64,000 nucleotides of DNA. It comes from Methylocystis sp. L43. Lineage in GTDB: Bacteria > Pseudomonadota > Alphaproteobacteria > Rhizobiales > Beijerinckiaceae. Shown here piece after piece: positions 38,481 to 48,208 of this stretch (its first letter is position 1; the number at the start of each line of letters is the position of its first letter). A program made the position numbers and the translations under genes. Under the pieces are notes generated by a model, which was given only the letters and a program-made list of their open reading frames with translations, made no database searches and had not been told where the DNA came from. The stretch covers positions 79,326 to 143,325 of the forward strand of contig NZ_JADNRA010000028.1 in NCBI RefSeq assembly GCF_015709525.1, read 5' to 3'.

Positions 38481-38926
38481 CCGCCGCTCTCGCTCTGCTG
38501 GTGATAGACGAGGCTATAGCCCAGATCGCGCAGTTCTTTCCATTGCGCGCGCGCGTCGGCAAGTTCGGCGTCGTCGCGTCCATCAAAAACCAGCGCGGCG
38601 CGTTCGCGCGGCGCGCCAGAGCCGGCGAGCGCCGGGGCGATGCGCGCGCCCTCGATGAAAAACCGCACCTCGGCGTCATTGGGGTTGTCGTTCTCGCAGG
38701 TGAGATAGATCGGCTGCGCCTCCGGCGCGCCGTCGGCCTTCGTCCCGTGCGGGAGAAAGCTCTCCGGACGGTACGACCAGAGATCGGCGTCGAGCTGCTG
38801 GAGGCGCGTTTCGCTCATCGCCTGCACGATGGCGCGCCAGCCGCGCGCGCGGGAACGCTCGAGGAGCGTCGGCAGCGTCTGCTCCACGGTGGCGCGCGTG
38901 AGATGATAGAAGGCGATCTCGGGCAT
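38447..38926 (-). CDS. holC: DNA polymerase III chi subunit
   Basis: Clamp-loader accessory protein of 159 residues that links the replisome to SSB. Family blocks: EIAFYHLTRATVEQTLP, ARGWRAIVQA, LWSYRPESFLPHG and ERAALVFDG. holC usually follows pepA directly in Rhizobiales; here 1.7 kb separates them. Confidence 0.88.
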   Translation of the reverse strand: MPEIAFYHLTRATVEQTLPTLLERSRARGWRAIVQAMSETRLQQLDADLWSYRPESFLPHGTKADGAPEAQPIYLTCENDNPNDAEVRFFIEGARIAPALAGSGAPRERAALVFDGRDDAELADARAQWKELRDLGYSLVYHQQSESGGWVEKAREPKA

Positions 38927-39093
38927 GTCGGGCGGCTTTCGCTCCCGGCTATGTCGGAACTCTCCGCCTCGTGCAAGTTCGACGGGCGACAGCCTCGTCC
39001 AGGGCGGTCGCAGGTTTCCTTAGCGCCGGAGCCGATCGCCGCGCCGGACTGGCGGACTCGCCCGACCATCGCTTGGCCTGCGCAGCGAAAACC

Positions 39094-39405
39094 TTAAGTC
39101 TCGCCCGGGGTCCAGGAAGGCGGATCGCTGGCCGGAAACGATTCAAGGCCGGCCTGGTAGACGTCGTCTTTCGGCGCCTCCCAAACCCCGCTGATGGTCA
39201 GGGCGTTTTTGACTTTGAGGGGCGAAGCGGCCGTTGAAGCGGCGTATTCCGCCTCCATCCATTCAGCCGACGAGGCGACGGAGCCTTTCAGCACGACGTC
39301 TCCCTCGACGATCTCGACTAAGATCGACTTGGCGTCCGCCAGAGGGCTTTTGTCGAGAGCGTCGCGGACGGCGTCGCGAAGCCCTGCTGTGTCCATACCG
39401 GTCAT
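39094..39405 (-). CDS. BON-domain protein
   Basis: A 103-residue cytosolic protein. The BON-type core (LVEIVEGDVVLKGSVASSAEW, then a helix to VKNALTISG) matches domains that bind phospholipids or surfaces. The C-terminal FPASDPPSWTPGE is a tail motif seen on several small alphaproteobacterial proteins. No operon partner is obvious. Confidence 0.7.
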   Translation of the reverse strand: MTGMDTAGLRDAVRDALDKSPLADAKSILVEIVEGDVVLKGSVASSAEWMEAEYAASTAASPLKVKNALTISGVWEAPKDDVYQAGLESFPASDPPSWTPGET

Positions 39406-39463
39406 TGCAGCCTCGGCCCAAAGCGCCGCAGCCCCAAGGCTGCGGCGCTGCGCTTTTCAGCTC

Positions 39464-39859
39464 CTACATATGGGCAGTGGTGACCGATCGTTCCATGGGC
39501 TTCATGAAGCCGATCGCGAGCAGGACGACGGCCAGGACGGCATGCAGCCAGTGGTCGGCGTGGTTCATGGCGATCAGCCCGCCAAGTTCAGCGACGTTCG
39601 GCGCGATGAAGCCCAGGATGGCGAGCGCCGTGTAGACGATGGCCAGCGTGCGAATCATGAGGACCGGAACGCCGAAATAGGGGCTGAGCAGCAAAAGCGC
39701 TCCGGTGATGAGATGCACGAAGTTATGGGCTGCATTCACGTGGAAGTAGCCGCCGTCAGAGACGATCGGATTGGGGACGAACCCCAGCAGGCCGACCGCC
39801 ACGAAAACGACGCCGAGGATTGTCGCGATGAAATCCGCGTTCCATCGAGATTCGATCAT
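39464..39859 (-). CDS. DUF4383 membrane protein
   Basis: A 131-residue protein with four hydrophobic helices. The conserved NAAHNFVHLITGALLLLSP and NHADHWLHAVLAVVLL identify DUF4383. Function unknown. The gene lies in the block inserted between pepA and holC. Confidence 0.75.
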   Translation of the reverse strand: MIESRWNADFIATILGVVFVAVGLLGFVPNPIVSDGGYFHVNAAHNFVHLITGALLLLSPYFGVPVLMIRTLAIVYTALAILGFIAPNVAELGGLIAMNHADHWLHAVLAVVLLAIGFMKPMERSVTTAHM

Positions 39860-40188
39860 GATGCGTTCCTTTCAGTCCAGGACCAACTGAACTGACCATC
39901 AGATTGGGCGGCGCCAAAGCATTTCCATTAAATTTGCGCAATATACTAAGCTGCAAAGCTATAGTGAGAGCGTAAAGCTATAGTGAGCTTAGGAATGTTA
40001 GTCGTTTTATTAATACCGGGCTTGACGGCGCAAGCGAAGCGGTTAGCCTGCTAGAAGGTATTGCAGCGAAAAAGAACGCTACGTCCGTTTCAGGCCTTTG
40101 GGGGGCGTCCGCCTCCGCACGGCGAGACGAGGTCCTAGTTTGCGGAACCGAAGCGGGGCTTGGTCAAGCGCAATGTGAGCTGAAACGG
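39860..40188. other. AT-richer intergenic region with a direct repeat
   Basis: These 329 bases are clearly lower in GC than the surroundings. AAAGCTATAGTGAG occurs twice, at 39955-39968 and 39974-39987 (19-base period), next to AT-rich promoter-like sequence. The frame of the downstream DUF3592 gene stays open back to about 39980 without a usable start codon. No other gene is visible. Confidence 0.6.
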
Positions 40189-40554
40189 ATGCAAATTGAA
40201 GGCCCACACCACGTCCTTATTCTACCGGGCTTCGTTATCGTTCTTTTTAGCGGGCTAAACCTGCGACGATATTTCGCGTGGCGGCGATCGGAGGCGACAG
40301 TCGTCGACGTCAAGCCGACAATTGGCGAATTCATTGGGGACAGGGTGAAAGTGGAATATGATTTTGATCAGCTGCACTATGTCAGCAATGTCGGATTTGG
40401 CTTTTGCCAAAACAGCAGAGACGTCAAGGTAAATGATAAAGTAGAAATATTGATTAACCCAATAAACGCCAACGATTGCATGCTCTATGATCTACAAGCC
40501 AGCCTCTTATCGCTGTTTATAGGGACTGTTATCATTATAGTCTCACGAGTGTAA
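40189..40554 (+). CDS. DUF3592-like membrane protein in a lower-GC patch
   Basis: A 121-residue protein: N-terminal helix (HHVLILPGFVIVLFSGL), a beta-rich middle resembling DUF3592 (SEATVVDVKPTIGEF..., VKVEYDF, KVNDKVEILINP) and a C-terminal helix. Codon use and GC differ from the neighbours, suggesting acquisition. No good ribosome site precedes the ATG, so the start, or even the integrity of the gene, is uncertain. Confidence 0.6.
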   Translation: MQIEGPHHVLILPGFVIVLFSGLNLRRYFAWRRSEATVVDVKPTIGEFIGDRVKVEYDFDQLHYVSNVGFGFCQNSRDVKVNDKVEILINPINANDCMLYDLQASLLSLFIGTVIIIVSRV

Positions 40555-40579
40555 TTAAGCTTCGTTTGGCGTGGCCGCT

Positions 40580-40604
40580 GGAGACGGCGACGATCGCCGT
40601 CTCC
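40580..40604. terminator. Candidate bidirectional hairpin between convergent genes
   Basis: GGAGACGGCGA, CGA, TCGCCGTCTCC makes an 11-bp perfect stem between the DUF3592 stop and the pepA stop. No T-tract follows on either side, so intrinsic termination is only possible, not shown. Confidence 0.5.
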
Positions 40605-40642
40605 TCTGCATGCATAACCAGCCCAGATAGCGAGCCCGGCCG

Positions 40643-42193
40643 CTACCCCTCATAATAATCCCGCACCAGCCGGTCGAGCAGCCGCACGCCCCAGCCGGCG
40701 CCCCAGCTCTGGTTGGTGTCGCTCATCGGCGAGCCCATCCCCGTGCCGGCGATATCGAGATGCGCCCAGGGCGTCTTGCCGACGAAACGCTGTATGAAAT
40801 GCGCGGCGGTGATCGAGCCGGCGTGCCGGCCGCCGGTGTTCTTCATATCGGCGAATTTCGAGTCGATCAGCTTGTCATAGGCGGGACCCATCGGCATGCG
40901 CCACAGCTTCTCGCCGATATGGTTCCCGGATTTGGTCAGGCGTTCGGCGAGTTCGTCGCTATTGGTGAATAGCCCGCAATATTCCTGGCCCAGGGCGACG
41001 AGAATGGCGCCGGTGAGCGTCGCCAGATCAATGACCGCTGCGGGCTGATGCTTCTCTATAACGTATGTCAGCGCGTCGGCGAGGACGAGCCGGCCTTCGG
41101 CGTCGGTGTTCACGATCTCGATCGTCTGACCAGACATGGATTTGACGATGTCGCCCGGCCGCTGCGCCTTGCCGTCCGGCATGTTCTCGACGAGGCCGAG
41201 CACGCCGACGACATTGGCCTTCGCCTTGCGGGCGGCGATCGCGTACATGGCCCCGGTCACGGCGGCGGCGCCGGCCATATCGCCCTTCATGTCCTCCATC
41301 GAGGCGGCGGGCTTGATCGAAATGCCGCCGGAGTCGAAAACGACGCCCTTGCCGACGAAGGCGATCGGCGCCGCGCCCTGGGCGCCGCCGCTCCAGCGCA
41401 GCACGACAAGCCGGGCGCCCGCCTCGGACCCCTGCGCGACGCCGAGCAGCGCCCGCATCCCGAGTTCGGACATCGCCTTCTCGTCGAGGACCTCGACCTC
41501 GACGCCGAGCTTCATTAGCTCCGACGCGCGGCGGGCGAATTCGGGCGGAGTCAGCACATTCGCCGGCTCATTGACGAGCGTCCTTGCGAGCATGACGGCT
41601 TCCGCCAAATGGCCGCCATCCGACATCGCGGCGCTATGGCCGTCCGGATCGGCCAGGGCGACGACGACCTCCATCGGCCCGTCGCGATCCGCCTCATCCT
41701 TCTTCTTTGTCTTGTAATGATCGAACTTATAGGCGCGCAGCCAGCCGCCGAGCGCGAATTGGCCGACCGAGTCGTGAGCGGCGGAAACCCCTTCCGGCAG
41801 GTCGAACAGCACGACCGCCCGCGCGCCGGCGCCTATTTTCGCCGCGGTTTGTCCGCCAAGCGCCACGAAGTCCTCGAAGGGCTTGGCGGCTTCGCCGCCC
41901 TCTGTCTCCTCCGCGGCGCCGAGGCCGATCAGAATCACCCGGCTCGCGGGCGCGCCGGGCGCCGCCAGAATCTCGAGCGACGTTCCCGATTTGCCCTTGA
42001 ATTTCGCCGCCGCGGCGGCGCGCGAAAGATGCGCGGCCGCATCCTTGAGCACGCTCGCGGCGCGCTCGCCCATGGCGAGATCGCGGCCGACAAAAGCGAC
42101 GAGCGTGCGCGGATGCGCGGCCTCCTCGGGCTGGCGCAGCAGCGCTTCAGCGGCGTCGAAGGGCTGGAGTTCATATTTGGCGTTGACGAGCAT
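40643..42193 (-). CDS. pepA: Leucyl aminopeptidase (cytosol aminopeptidase)
   Basis: Dimetal M17 aminopeptidase of 516 residues. The family signature [14 protein letters not shown] is present, with metal ligands upstream in [18 protein letters not shown]. It is divergent from lptG, an arrangement common in Rhizobiales. Confidence 0.95.
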   Translation of the reverse strand: MLVNAKYELQPFDAAEALLRQPEEAAHPRTLVAFVGRDLAMGERAASVLKDAAAHLSRAAAAAKFKGKSGTSLEILAAPGAPASRVILIGLGAAEETEGGEAAKPFEDFVALGGQTAAKIGAGARAVVLFDLPEGVSAAHDSVGQFALGGWLRAYKFDHYKTKKKDEADRDGPMEVVVALADPDGHSAAMSDGGHLAEAVMLARTLVNEPANVLTPPEFARRASELMKLGVEVEVLDEKAMSELGMRALLGVAQGSEAGARLVVLRWSGGAQGAAPIAFVGKGVVFDSGGISIKPAASMEDMKGDMAGAAAVTGAMYAIAARKAKANVVGVLGLVENMPDGKAQRPGDIVKSMSGQTIEIVNTDAEGRLVLADALTYVIEKHQPAAVIDLATLTGAILVALGQEYCGLFTNSDELAERLTKSGNHIGEKLWRMPMGPAYDKLIDSKFADMKNTGGRHAGSITAAHFIQRFVGKTPWAHLDIAGTGMGSPMSDTNQSWGAGWGVRLLDRLVRDYYEG

Positions 42194-42584
42194 CAGGGCC
42201 TCTTGCCTCCTCCGCCGAAGCGGAAGCCGTTCCGGCGCGAATGCGTCGGGATTTTGAGAAAGTTAGCGCCGGCGGCGCGCCAGGCGCGCGATTTGACGGG
42301 ATCGGCCCGTACTATCTTCCCGCGGGCGGCGGCGGTCAATCACGGCTCTGGTCATTTTTTGAACTATTCCAGATTCGCATCCCGCCGCGGAATCGCCGCG
42401 ATCTTTACGCAGAAATCCGACGTGGCGCAAAAGCAACGCTCGCGAATTGAATATGTTGGAGCGGCTCAGAGGAGCCGCGCAGCGCTTGCGCGGAAAGATG
42501 CGAGCGTCTAGCGATCGTTAACAGGGCTTTAACTGCTCCCGCCTGGGGCGGCGCGCCGAAACACAAAGGAGGACAGCCGCAGCC
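42194..42584. other. Intergenic region between divergent pepA and lptG
   Basis: 391 bases without a supportable gene. In relatives lptF would be expected here; I find no lptF-like frame. A short dyad GTTAA...TTAAC lies about 65 bases before lptG. Confidence 0.5.
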
Positions 42585-43670
42585 ATGATCGGGGCGACGA
42601 TCACGCGCTATTTTGCGCTGCGGTTTATGCGCACCATTCTGGCGATCTTTTTTACGATTTTCTGTCTGATGTTCGTCGTGGTTTTCGTCGAGATGCTGCG
42701 GCGCGCCAGCGACAATCCGCAGGCCGGCGCGGCGACCGTCGCGCTGATGACGGCGATGCGGGTTCCGGCGGCCGCCGAAATGATCCTGCCTTTCGCCGTT
42801 CTCTTCGGATCGATGGCGACCTTCGTCGACCTCACCAGGAAGCTTGAATTGATCGTCGCCCGCGCCGCCGGCATGTCGGTTTGGCAGTTCATTGCGCCGC
42901 CGGCGCTCACCGCCCTGCTTATTGGGGTTGTGTCCGTGGCGATTTACAACCCGCTCTCGGCTTCCATGAAGCAGCGCTCCGAACAAATGGAATGGGATCT
43001 TTTCGGCGTGCCAGGCAGTTTGCGCATCGACCACGGCGTCTGGCTGCGCCAGCACGGCGTCGACGGGCTCGCGATCATGCACGCCCTTAACTCTTCGAAT
43101 GGCGGCTCGGAGCTGGCCGAGGTCAGCGTCAACATTTACGCGGCGCGGGGCGGTTTCCTGGAGCGGGTCGAAGCGCGTCGCGCGCGGCTCGAGCCCGGGG
43201 TCTGGGTGCTCGAAAACGCGCAGGTCAGCCTGCCTGGAGAGCCGGCGCGCAGCGTCGGCTCCTACATGCTCGCCACCGACCTGACGCCCGAGCAGGTGGC
43301 CGCGGCGACGACGCCGCCGCAAGGCACGCCGTTCTGGTCGCTGCCGGAAATGACGGCGCGCACCGCCGAAGCGGGTCTCGACGCGACCGGCTACCGGCTG
43401 CAGTTTCAGTCGCTTCTCGCGCGGCCGCTGCTGCTCGTCGCGATGGTCCTCGTCGCCGCTTCCTTTTCATTAAGATTCTTTCGATTTGGCGGGGTCGCAA
43501 AAACCCTTTCGGGTGGCGTGGCCGCAGGCTTCATGCTTTACATCGTTACTAAAGTCCTCTCGGATCTCGGCGGCGCAGGCATGATCAGCCCTGTAGTGGC
43601 CGCATGGTCGCCTGCGCTGGTCGGGAGCATGTTGGGCACGGTCATTTTGCTCTATTCGGAGGACGGCTGA
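42585..43670 (+). CDS. lptG: LPS export permease LptG (LptF/LptG family)
   Basis: Transmembrane subunit of the LptB2FG exporter, 361 residues: three N-terminal helices, a periplasmic jelly-roll (about 120-260), and three C-terminal helices. N-terminal ITRYFALRFMRTIL is typical. Its stop overlaps the lptD start (ATGA). No lptF lies upstream; a second half of the permease must be encoded elsewhere. Confidence 0.9.
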   Translation: MIGATITRYFALRFMRTILAIFFTIFCLMFVVVFVEMLRRASDNPQAGAATVALMTAMRVPAAAEMILPFAVLFGSMATFVDLTRKLELIVARAAGMSVWQFIAPPALTALLIGVVSVAIYNPLSASMKQRSEQMEWDLFGVPGSLRIDHGVWLRQHGVDGLAIMHALNSSNGGSELAEVSVNIYAARGGFLERVEARRARLEPGVWVLENAQVSLPGEPARSVGSYMLATDLTPEQVAAATTPPQGTPFWSLPEMTARTAEAGLDATGYRLQFQSLLARPLLLVAMVLVAASFSLRFFRFGGVAKTLSGGVAAGFMLYIVTKVLSDLGGAGMISPVVAAWSPALVGSMLGTVILLYSEDG

Positions 43671-46252
43671 TGGCGCTCACCAGCTCCTCCCGGCGCCTAT
43701 CCATTCTTGCGGGCGCGCTCGCGCTCGTCGAGGCGGCTTTCGCCACGCACTCCGCCGCTGCGGCGCCGCCGGCTGCGGGCGCCGACGCGCGCATGGTCGT
43801 CGAGGCCAAGGAGCTCGTCTACGACGAGAAAAAGAACACCGTCACGGCGCGCGGGGCCGTCCAGATCTATTACAAGGGCCGGCTGCTCGAAGCCGACCGC
43901 GTCATCTATGACCGGAACACGTCGCGCGTGTTCGCCGAAGGCCACGCCACGCTGACCGAGACCGACGGCTCCATCGCCAGGGCCGAGCGTTTCGATTTCA
44001 CCGACGATTTCAAGAACGGGTTCATCGACAGCCTGCAGGTCGACACCGTCAACAATACGCATTTCACCTCGCCGCGCGCCGAGCGGGCCGGCGAGACGAC
44101 AACCTTCGAAATGGGCACCTATACCGCCTGCGAGGCCTGTCGAAACGATCCCGCAAAGCCGCGCACATGGTCGATTCACGCCAAACGGATCATTCACGAC
44201 AACGTCGAGAAGATGGTCTATTACGAGGATGCGTCCTTCGAACTTCTTGGCGTGCCCGTCGCCTATGTGCCGTTCTGGTCGTCGGCAGATCCGTCGGTGA
44301 AGCGCAAGTCCGGTTTTCTGTCGCCGGTTTTCATCTATCGCCAGCAGCTCGGCGCCGGCGTGGGCGTGCCTTACTTCTGGGCGATTGCGCCGGATTACGA
44401 CCTAACCGTAACGCCGATCTATTTTTCCCGGCAGGGCCCGTTCGTCACGGCCGAATTCCGTCAGCGCTTTGAGAATGGCGGCTATACGATCCGCGGTCAG
44501 GGCACGCACGTAGGAGACACGGGCGCCTTCGCGCAAGCCCCGCTCGGCGCAGGCAACAAGCAGTGGCGCGGCGCCATCCAGTCTTTCGGCGAATTCTGGC
44601 TGAATGACCGTTGGCGCGCTGGCTGGGACATTACGGCGCTGTCCGACCGCTACTTCCTGCAGGATTATCAGCAATACAACTATCTCCTGCAGAACTATTT
44701 CTTCCGCGAAGCGTCATCGACGATTTATCTGACCGGCCAAGGACCGCGCAGCTATTTCGACATGCGCGGATATTATTTCCAGCTGCTGTCGCCCAATGAC
44801 GTGCAGGCGCAGCAGCCGGTCGTCCATCCGGTGATCGACTATAACCGCGTCTTCGACATTGATCCTGCGGCGACGGCAGGCGTTGGCGGACAGGTTGAAC
44901 TCGACGCCAATGTGACGAGCACTTCCGCCAATGTCGCGAACTTCGAGTCCATACAGCCGCGAACGCTCGACCGCATCTATAGCCTGTACAACGTTTGCCA
45001 GATTTACGGGCGGGCGCCCGACCCGGCGCAGAGCGGCTGTCTGTTGCGCGGCGTCGGCGGCGATTACCAGCACGCGACGGTCAGCGGCGCCTGGAAGCGC
45101 AAAATCATCGATCCGGTCGGCGGCGTGTGGACCCCGTTCGCTTTCGCGCGTTTCGTGGGAAGCTATCTCGATTACGACCGGCAAGGCTTGTTCCCGATCT
45201 ATAACCAGAGTCTGTCGCCGATCCCCAACGCCGCGCAGGGGCAATTCTTCAACGGCGCGGACAATCGCTTCCGCGGTCAAGCGTTGCCAGGCTTCGGCGC
45301 CGAATGGCGCTATCCGATCCTCGCCAGGAGCTTTTTCGGCGACATCGTCTTCGAACCGATCGCGCAAGTCATCGCCCGTCCGAACGAGACGTCGATTCCA
45401 TCGCTGGTGAACATCGACGCGCAAAGTCTCGTTTTCGACGATTCAACGCTGTTCGAGTGGAGCAAGTTCTCCGGCTACGACCGGTTCGAGACCGGCACGC
45501 GCCTCAACTATGGCGGCCAGGCGACCTTGTCGCTGTCCAACGGGGGCTTCATCAACGCGATGATCGGCCAGTCGCGCCAGGTCGCCGGCGCCAACTCCTA
45601 TGCGCAGGCGGACGCGGCGAACGTCGGCCTCGATTCCGGCCTCAACTCGCGCGCGTCGGACATCGTCGGGCGCTTCGCCTTTGCGCCGTCGTCCCTCCTC
45701 AGCCTCGTCGCCAAGGGCCGCTTCGATAAGGGCAACTTGCGCGCGCGCCGGCTCGACGTATTCGCGACAATGAATCTGGATCCGATCTCGCTCCAGCTCC
45801 AATACGCAAATTACGCCTCACAGCCGGCGATCGGCTTTGACGTGCGTCGTCAGGGACTCTCCGCAACCGGTAAATACGACATCACCAAAAACTATTTCCT
45901 GATGGGCACCGTCACCTTCGATATGAGCCGCTACCTCTATAACTCGCTCACCAATCCAACGACCACCTACTACGGAACGACGCTTACGGGCTCAAATCTC
46001 ACCGGCACGGCGCCCCTATTCTCGGTCGCAACGCTCGGCGGCGGCATCGGTTATCAGGACGAATGCACGACGCTCTCGATCAATTATTCGCAGATTTATC
46101 AGCCGCAGTCCTACACGGGCCTGCCGGCGCGCAACCAGACGGTAATGGTCACGCTCCAGCTGCGCACCCTGGGCGAAGCGAAGTTCAATTACGGCGTCGG
46201 TTCGGTGCTGGTGAACGATGGCGTGGGGACCGCCGCCGCCCTGCCCCGCTGA
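43670..46252 (+). CDS. lptD: LPS-assembly outer membrane protein LptD
   Basis: Beta-barrel that inserts LPS in the outer leaflet, 860 residues. A signal peptide ends near HSAAAA. An OstA-like jelly-roll follows (YDEKKNTVTARGAVQIYY, then VFAEGHATLTETDGS). The long C-terminal barrel includes VPYFWAIAPDYDLTVTPIYF in pieces. The ATG at 43670 overlaps the lptG stop. surA, which usually follows, is absent; a DsbA-like oxidase gene is next and could serve LptD disulfide formation. Confidence 0.93.
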   Translation: MALTSSSRRLSILAGALALVEAAFATHSAAAAPPAAGADARMVVEAKELVYDEKKNTVTARGAVQIYYKGRLLEADRVIYDRNTSRVFAEGHATLTETDGSIARAERFDFTDDFKNGFIDSLQVDTVNNTHFTSPRAERAGETTTFEMGTYTACEACRNDPAKPRTWSIHAKRIIHDNVEKMVYYEDASFELLGVPVAYVPFWSSADPSVKRKSGFLSPVFIYRQQLGAGVGVPYFWAIAPDYDLTVTPIYFSRQGPFVTAEFRQRFENGGYTIRGQGTHVGDTGAFAQAPLGAGNKQWRGAIQSFGEFWLNDRWRAGWDITALSDRYFLQDYQQYNYLLQNYFFREASSTIYLTGQGPRSYFDMRGYYFQLLSPNDVQAQQPVVHPVIDYNRVFDIDPAATAGVGGQVELDANVTSTSANVANFESIQPRTLDRIYSLYNVCQIYGRAPDPAQSGCLLRGVGGDYQHATVSGAWKRKIIDPVGGVWTPFAFARFVGSYLDYDRQGLFPIYNQSLSPIPNAAQGQFFNGADNRFRGQALPGFGAEWRYPILARSFFGDIVFEPIAQVIARPNETSIPSLVNIDAQSLVFDDSTLFEWSKFSGYDRFETGTRLNYGGQATLSLSNGGFINAMIGQSRQVAGANSYAQADAANVGLDSGLNSRASDIVGRFAFAPSSLLSLVAKGRFDKGNLRARRLDVFATMNLDPISLQLQYANYASQPAIGFDVRRQGLSATGKYDITKNYFLMGTVTFDMSRYLYNSLTNPTTTYYGTTLTGSNLTGTAPLFSVATLGGGIGYQDECTTLSINYSQIYQPQSYTGLPARNQTVMVTLQLRTLGEAKFNYGVGSVLVNDGVGTAAALPR

Positions 46253-46368
46253 GCTGTTCTAGATAACTGTTCTATCTCGGTCGGGAGGACGCCCGCCGCC
46301 CCCTGTGCTAGAAGCGCGGCGACGAAGGGGCTTCGACACGGATGCGCTGTCGCGCAAAGGAGAATGCA

Positions 46369-47130
46369 ATGGGCTTTTTTATCTCGCTCGCCGCCGGCGC
46401 ATGTCTCGCTCTAGGCGCGGCCACGCCGCTCTTCGCCGAGGAGTTTTCAGGCAAGCAGAAGGTCGAGATCGAGAAGGTCGTGCACGACTATCTCATTTCC
46501 AACCCGGAAGTGGTCCGGGAGGCAATTGACGAGCTTGGAAAGCGCGAGAAGGTCGCCGAGGCCGCCACACGCGAAAAGGCCGTCGGCCAGCACGGCGATA
46601 AAATCGTGAACTCGCCCAATCAGGCCGTCGTGGGCAATCCGAGCGGCGACGTCACCCTGGTCGAGTTCTTCGACTATAACTGCGGCTACTGCAAACAGTC
46701 GATGGCTTCGGTCGCCAAGTTGATCGAGGCGGATCCCAAGCTGCGGGTGGTGCTCAAGGACTTCCCGATTCTCGGCCCCGATTCCGTCGAGGCGGCGCAG
46801 GTCGCGACCGCTGCGCGCATGCAGCTCGACAGCCAGAAGTTCTGGGAATTCCATCGCAAGCTGCTCTCGACTCGCGGCCACATCGGCAAGCAGCAGGCGC
46901 TGGCGGCGGCGAAGGACGTCGGCGCCGACATGCCTCGTCTCGAGAAGGACATGTCGAGCGCGGAGACAAAGGCCGCACTGAAGGAAGTCGCGACGCTGGC
47001 CGATGAGCTGCGGTTCGATGGGACGCCCGCCTGGGTGATCGGCAAAGAGGCGATCGTCGGCGGCGTGCCCTACGCGCAACTGAAGGCCAAAATCGAAAAC
47101 TTGCGCAAATGCGGCAAGACCGTCTGCTAA
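46369..47130 (+). CDS. DsbA-family periplasmic thiol:disulfide protein
   Basis: A 253-residue thioredoxin-fold protein with a signal peptide (cleavage near LFAEE). An N-terminal helical segment typical of ScsC/Com1-like members (VHDYLISNPEVVREAIDEL) precedes the active site Cys105-Gly-Tyr-Cys108, and a cis-proline block TPAWVIG follows. The start at 46369 has GGAG upstream. It follows lptD and may oxidise or isomerise its disulfides. Confidence 0.88.
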   Translation: MGFFISLAAGACLALGAATPLFAEEFSGKQKVEIEKVVHDYLISNPEVVREAIDELGKREKVAEAATREKAVGQHGDKIVNSPNQAVVGNPSGDVTLVEFFDYNCGYCKQSMASVAKLIEADPKLRVVLKDFPILGPDSVEAAQVATAARMQLDSQKFWEFHRKLLSTRGHIGKQQALAAAKDVGADMPRLEKDMSSAETKAALKEVATLADELRFDGTPAWVIGKEAIVGGVPYAQLKAKIENLRKCGKTVC

Positions 47131-47222
47131 CGCGGCGACGGGCTTTCTTTGCGGCGACAACACGGCTAAGACAGACAGCCTGCCGCCTGTGAGATTTTTC
47201 GGGGAACGTTTTCGGAAGCGCT

Positions 47223-47666
47223 ATGTCAGCCGTCCATGTGCTTAACGGTCCCAATCTCAATCTTCTCGGCAGGCGCGAGCCCGCGATATACGGAACGGCG
47301 TCGCTCGACGATATCCGCGCGACGCTGGAGAAGCGTTGCGCCGAACGCGGCGTGTCGCTGGTTTTCCGGCAGTCCAACCACGAAGGCGATCTCGTCGACT
47401 GGATCCATGAAGCCGGCGGCGCGGGCGCGCCTGTCATTTTGAACGCTGGCGCGCTGACGCACACATCGATCGCGCTCTATGATGCGATCAAGGGCGCGGA
47501 AGCTGTGGTCATCGAAGTGCATCTATCCAATGTGCACGCACGCGAAAGCTTTCGGAGCCATTCCTACATTTCGCCCGTGGCGCGCGGCGTGATCGCGGGC
47601 TTTGGCCCGCTCTCGTACGTTCTTGCCCTTGACGCTGTCTTTGAAAACGAACTGAGAAAGAGCTGA
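47223..47666 (+). CDS. aroQ: 3-dehydroquinate dehydratase, type II
   Basis: Shikimate-pathway enzyme, 147 residues. Signature [16 protein letters not shown] with the catalytic tyrosine shortly after (IYG), then [14 protein letters not shown] and [12 protein letters not shown]. It is the first gene of the aroQ-accB-accC run common in proteobacteria. Confidence 0.95.
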   Translation: MSAVHVLNGPNLNLLGRREPAIYGTASLDDIRATLEKRCAERGVSLVFRQSNHEGDLVDWIHEAGGAGAPVILNAGALTHTSIALYDAIKGAEAVVIEVHLSNVHARESFRSHSYISPVARGVIAGFGPLSYVLALDAVFENELRKS

Positions 47667-47673
47667 GACACTT

Positions 47674-48195
47674 ATGGCGCGCAAAGCTCAACCGCCTCGC
47701 ACCGCTTCCTCCCGCAAACCCGCGTCGGTCGCCGCGCCCGCGCCCGCCATCGACGCGGATCTGCTGCGCACGATTGCGGAACTCGTCGCAAACAGCAATT
47801 TGACCGAATTTGAGGTCGAGAAGGGCGATTTGCGTATCCGCGCGGCGCGCGCGCCTGCCGCAGCAATCGTGAGCGTCGGCGCCGCGCCGCCGGTCCAGCC
47901 CCTGCCGCCCTTGGCAAAGTCGGTCACGTCCCCCGCTCCAGTCGCGGAACCCGCCGAATACCCGGACGCGGTAAAGTCGCCGATGGTGGGAACCGCCTAT
48001 CTTCGACCGAATCCCGACGCAAAGCCCTTCGTCGAGATCGGCGCGCGCGTTTCGCTCGGCGATAAGCTCCTGCTGATCGAAGCCATGAAGACATTCAACG
48101 ACATCGTCGCCACCAAATCCGGCGTTGTGACGGCGATACTGGTCGAGGACGGCCAGCCTGTGGAATACGGCGAACCTCTCCTCGTGATCGAGTAG
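47674..48195 (+). CDS. accB: Biotin carboxyl carrier protein of acetyl-CoA carboxylase
   Basis: A 173-residue protein: an Ala/Pro-rich N-terminus and linker, and a C-terminal biotinyl domain with Lys139 in IEAMKTFND as the biotinylated residue (Phe replaces the usual Met after MKT). It works with AccC encoded 13 bases downstream. Confidence 0.95.
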   Translation: MARKAQPPRTASSRKPASVAAPAPAIDADLLRTIAELVANSNLTEFEVEKGDLRIRAARAPAAAIVSVGAAPPVQPLPPLAKSVTSPAPVAEPAEYPDAVKSPMVGTAYLRPNPDAKPFVEIGARVSLGDKLLLIEAMKTFNDIVATKSGVVTAILVEDGQPVEYGEPLLVIE

Positions 48196-48208
48196 GCGGC
48201 GGTAAGAG

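Noticed and set aside
42194..42584. Degraded lptF remnant
   Set aside because: No frame with LptF-like transmembrane segments could be read in the interval.
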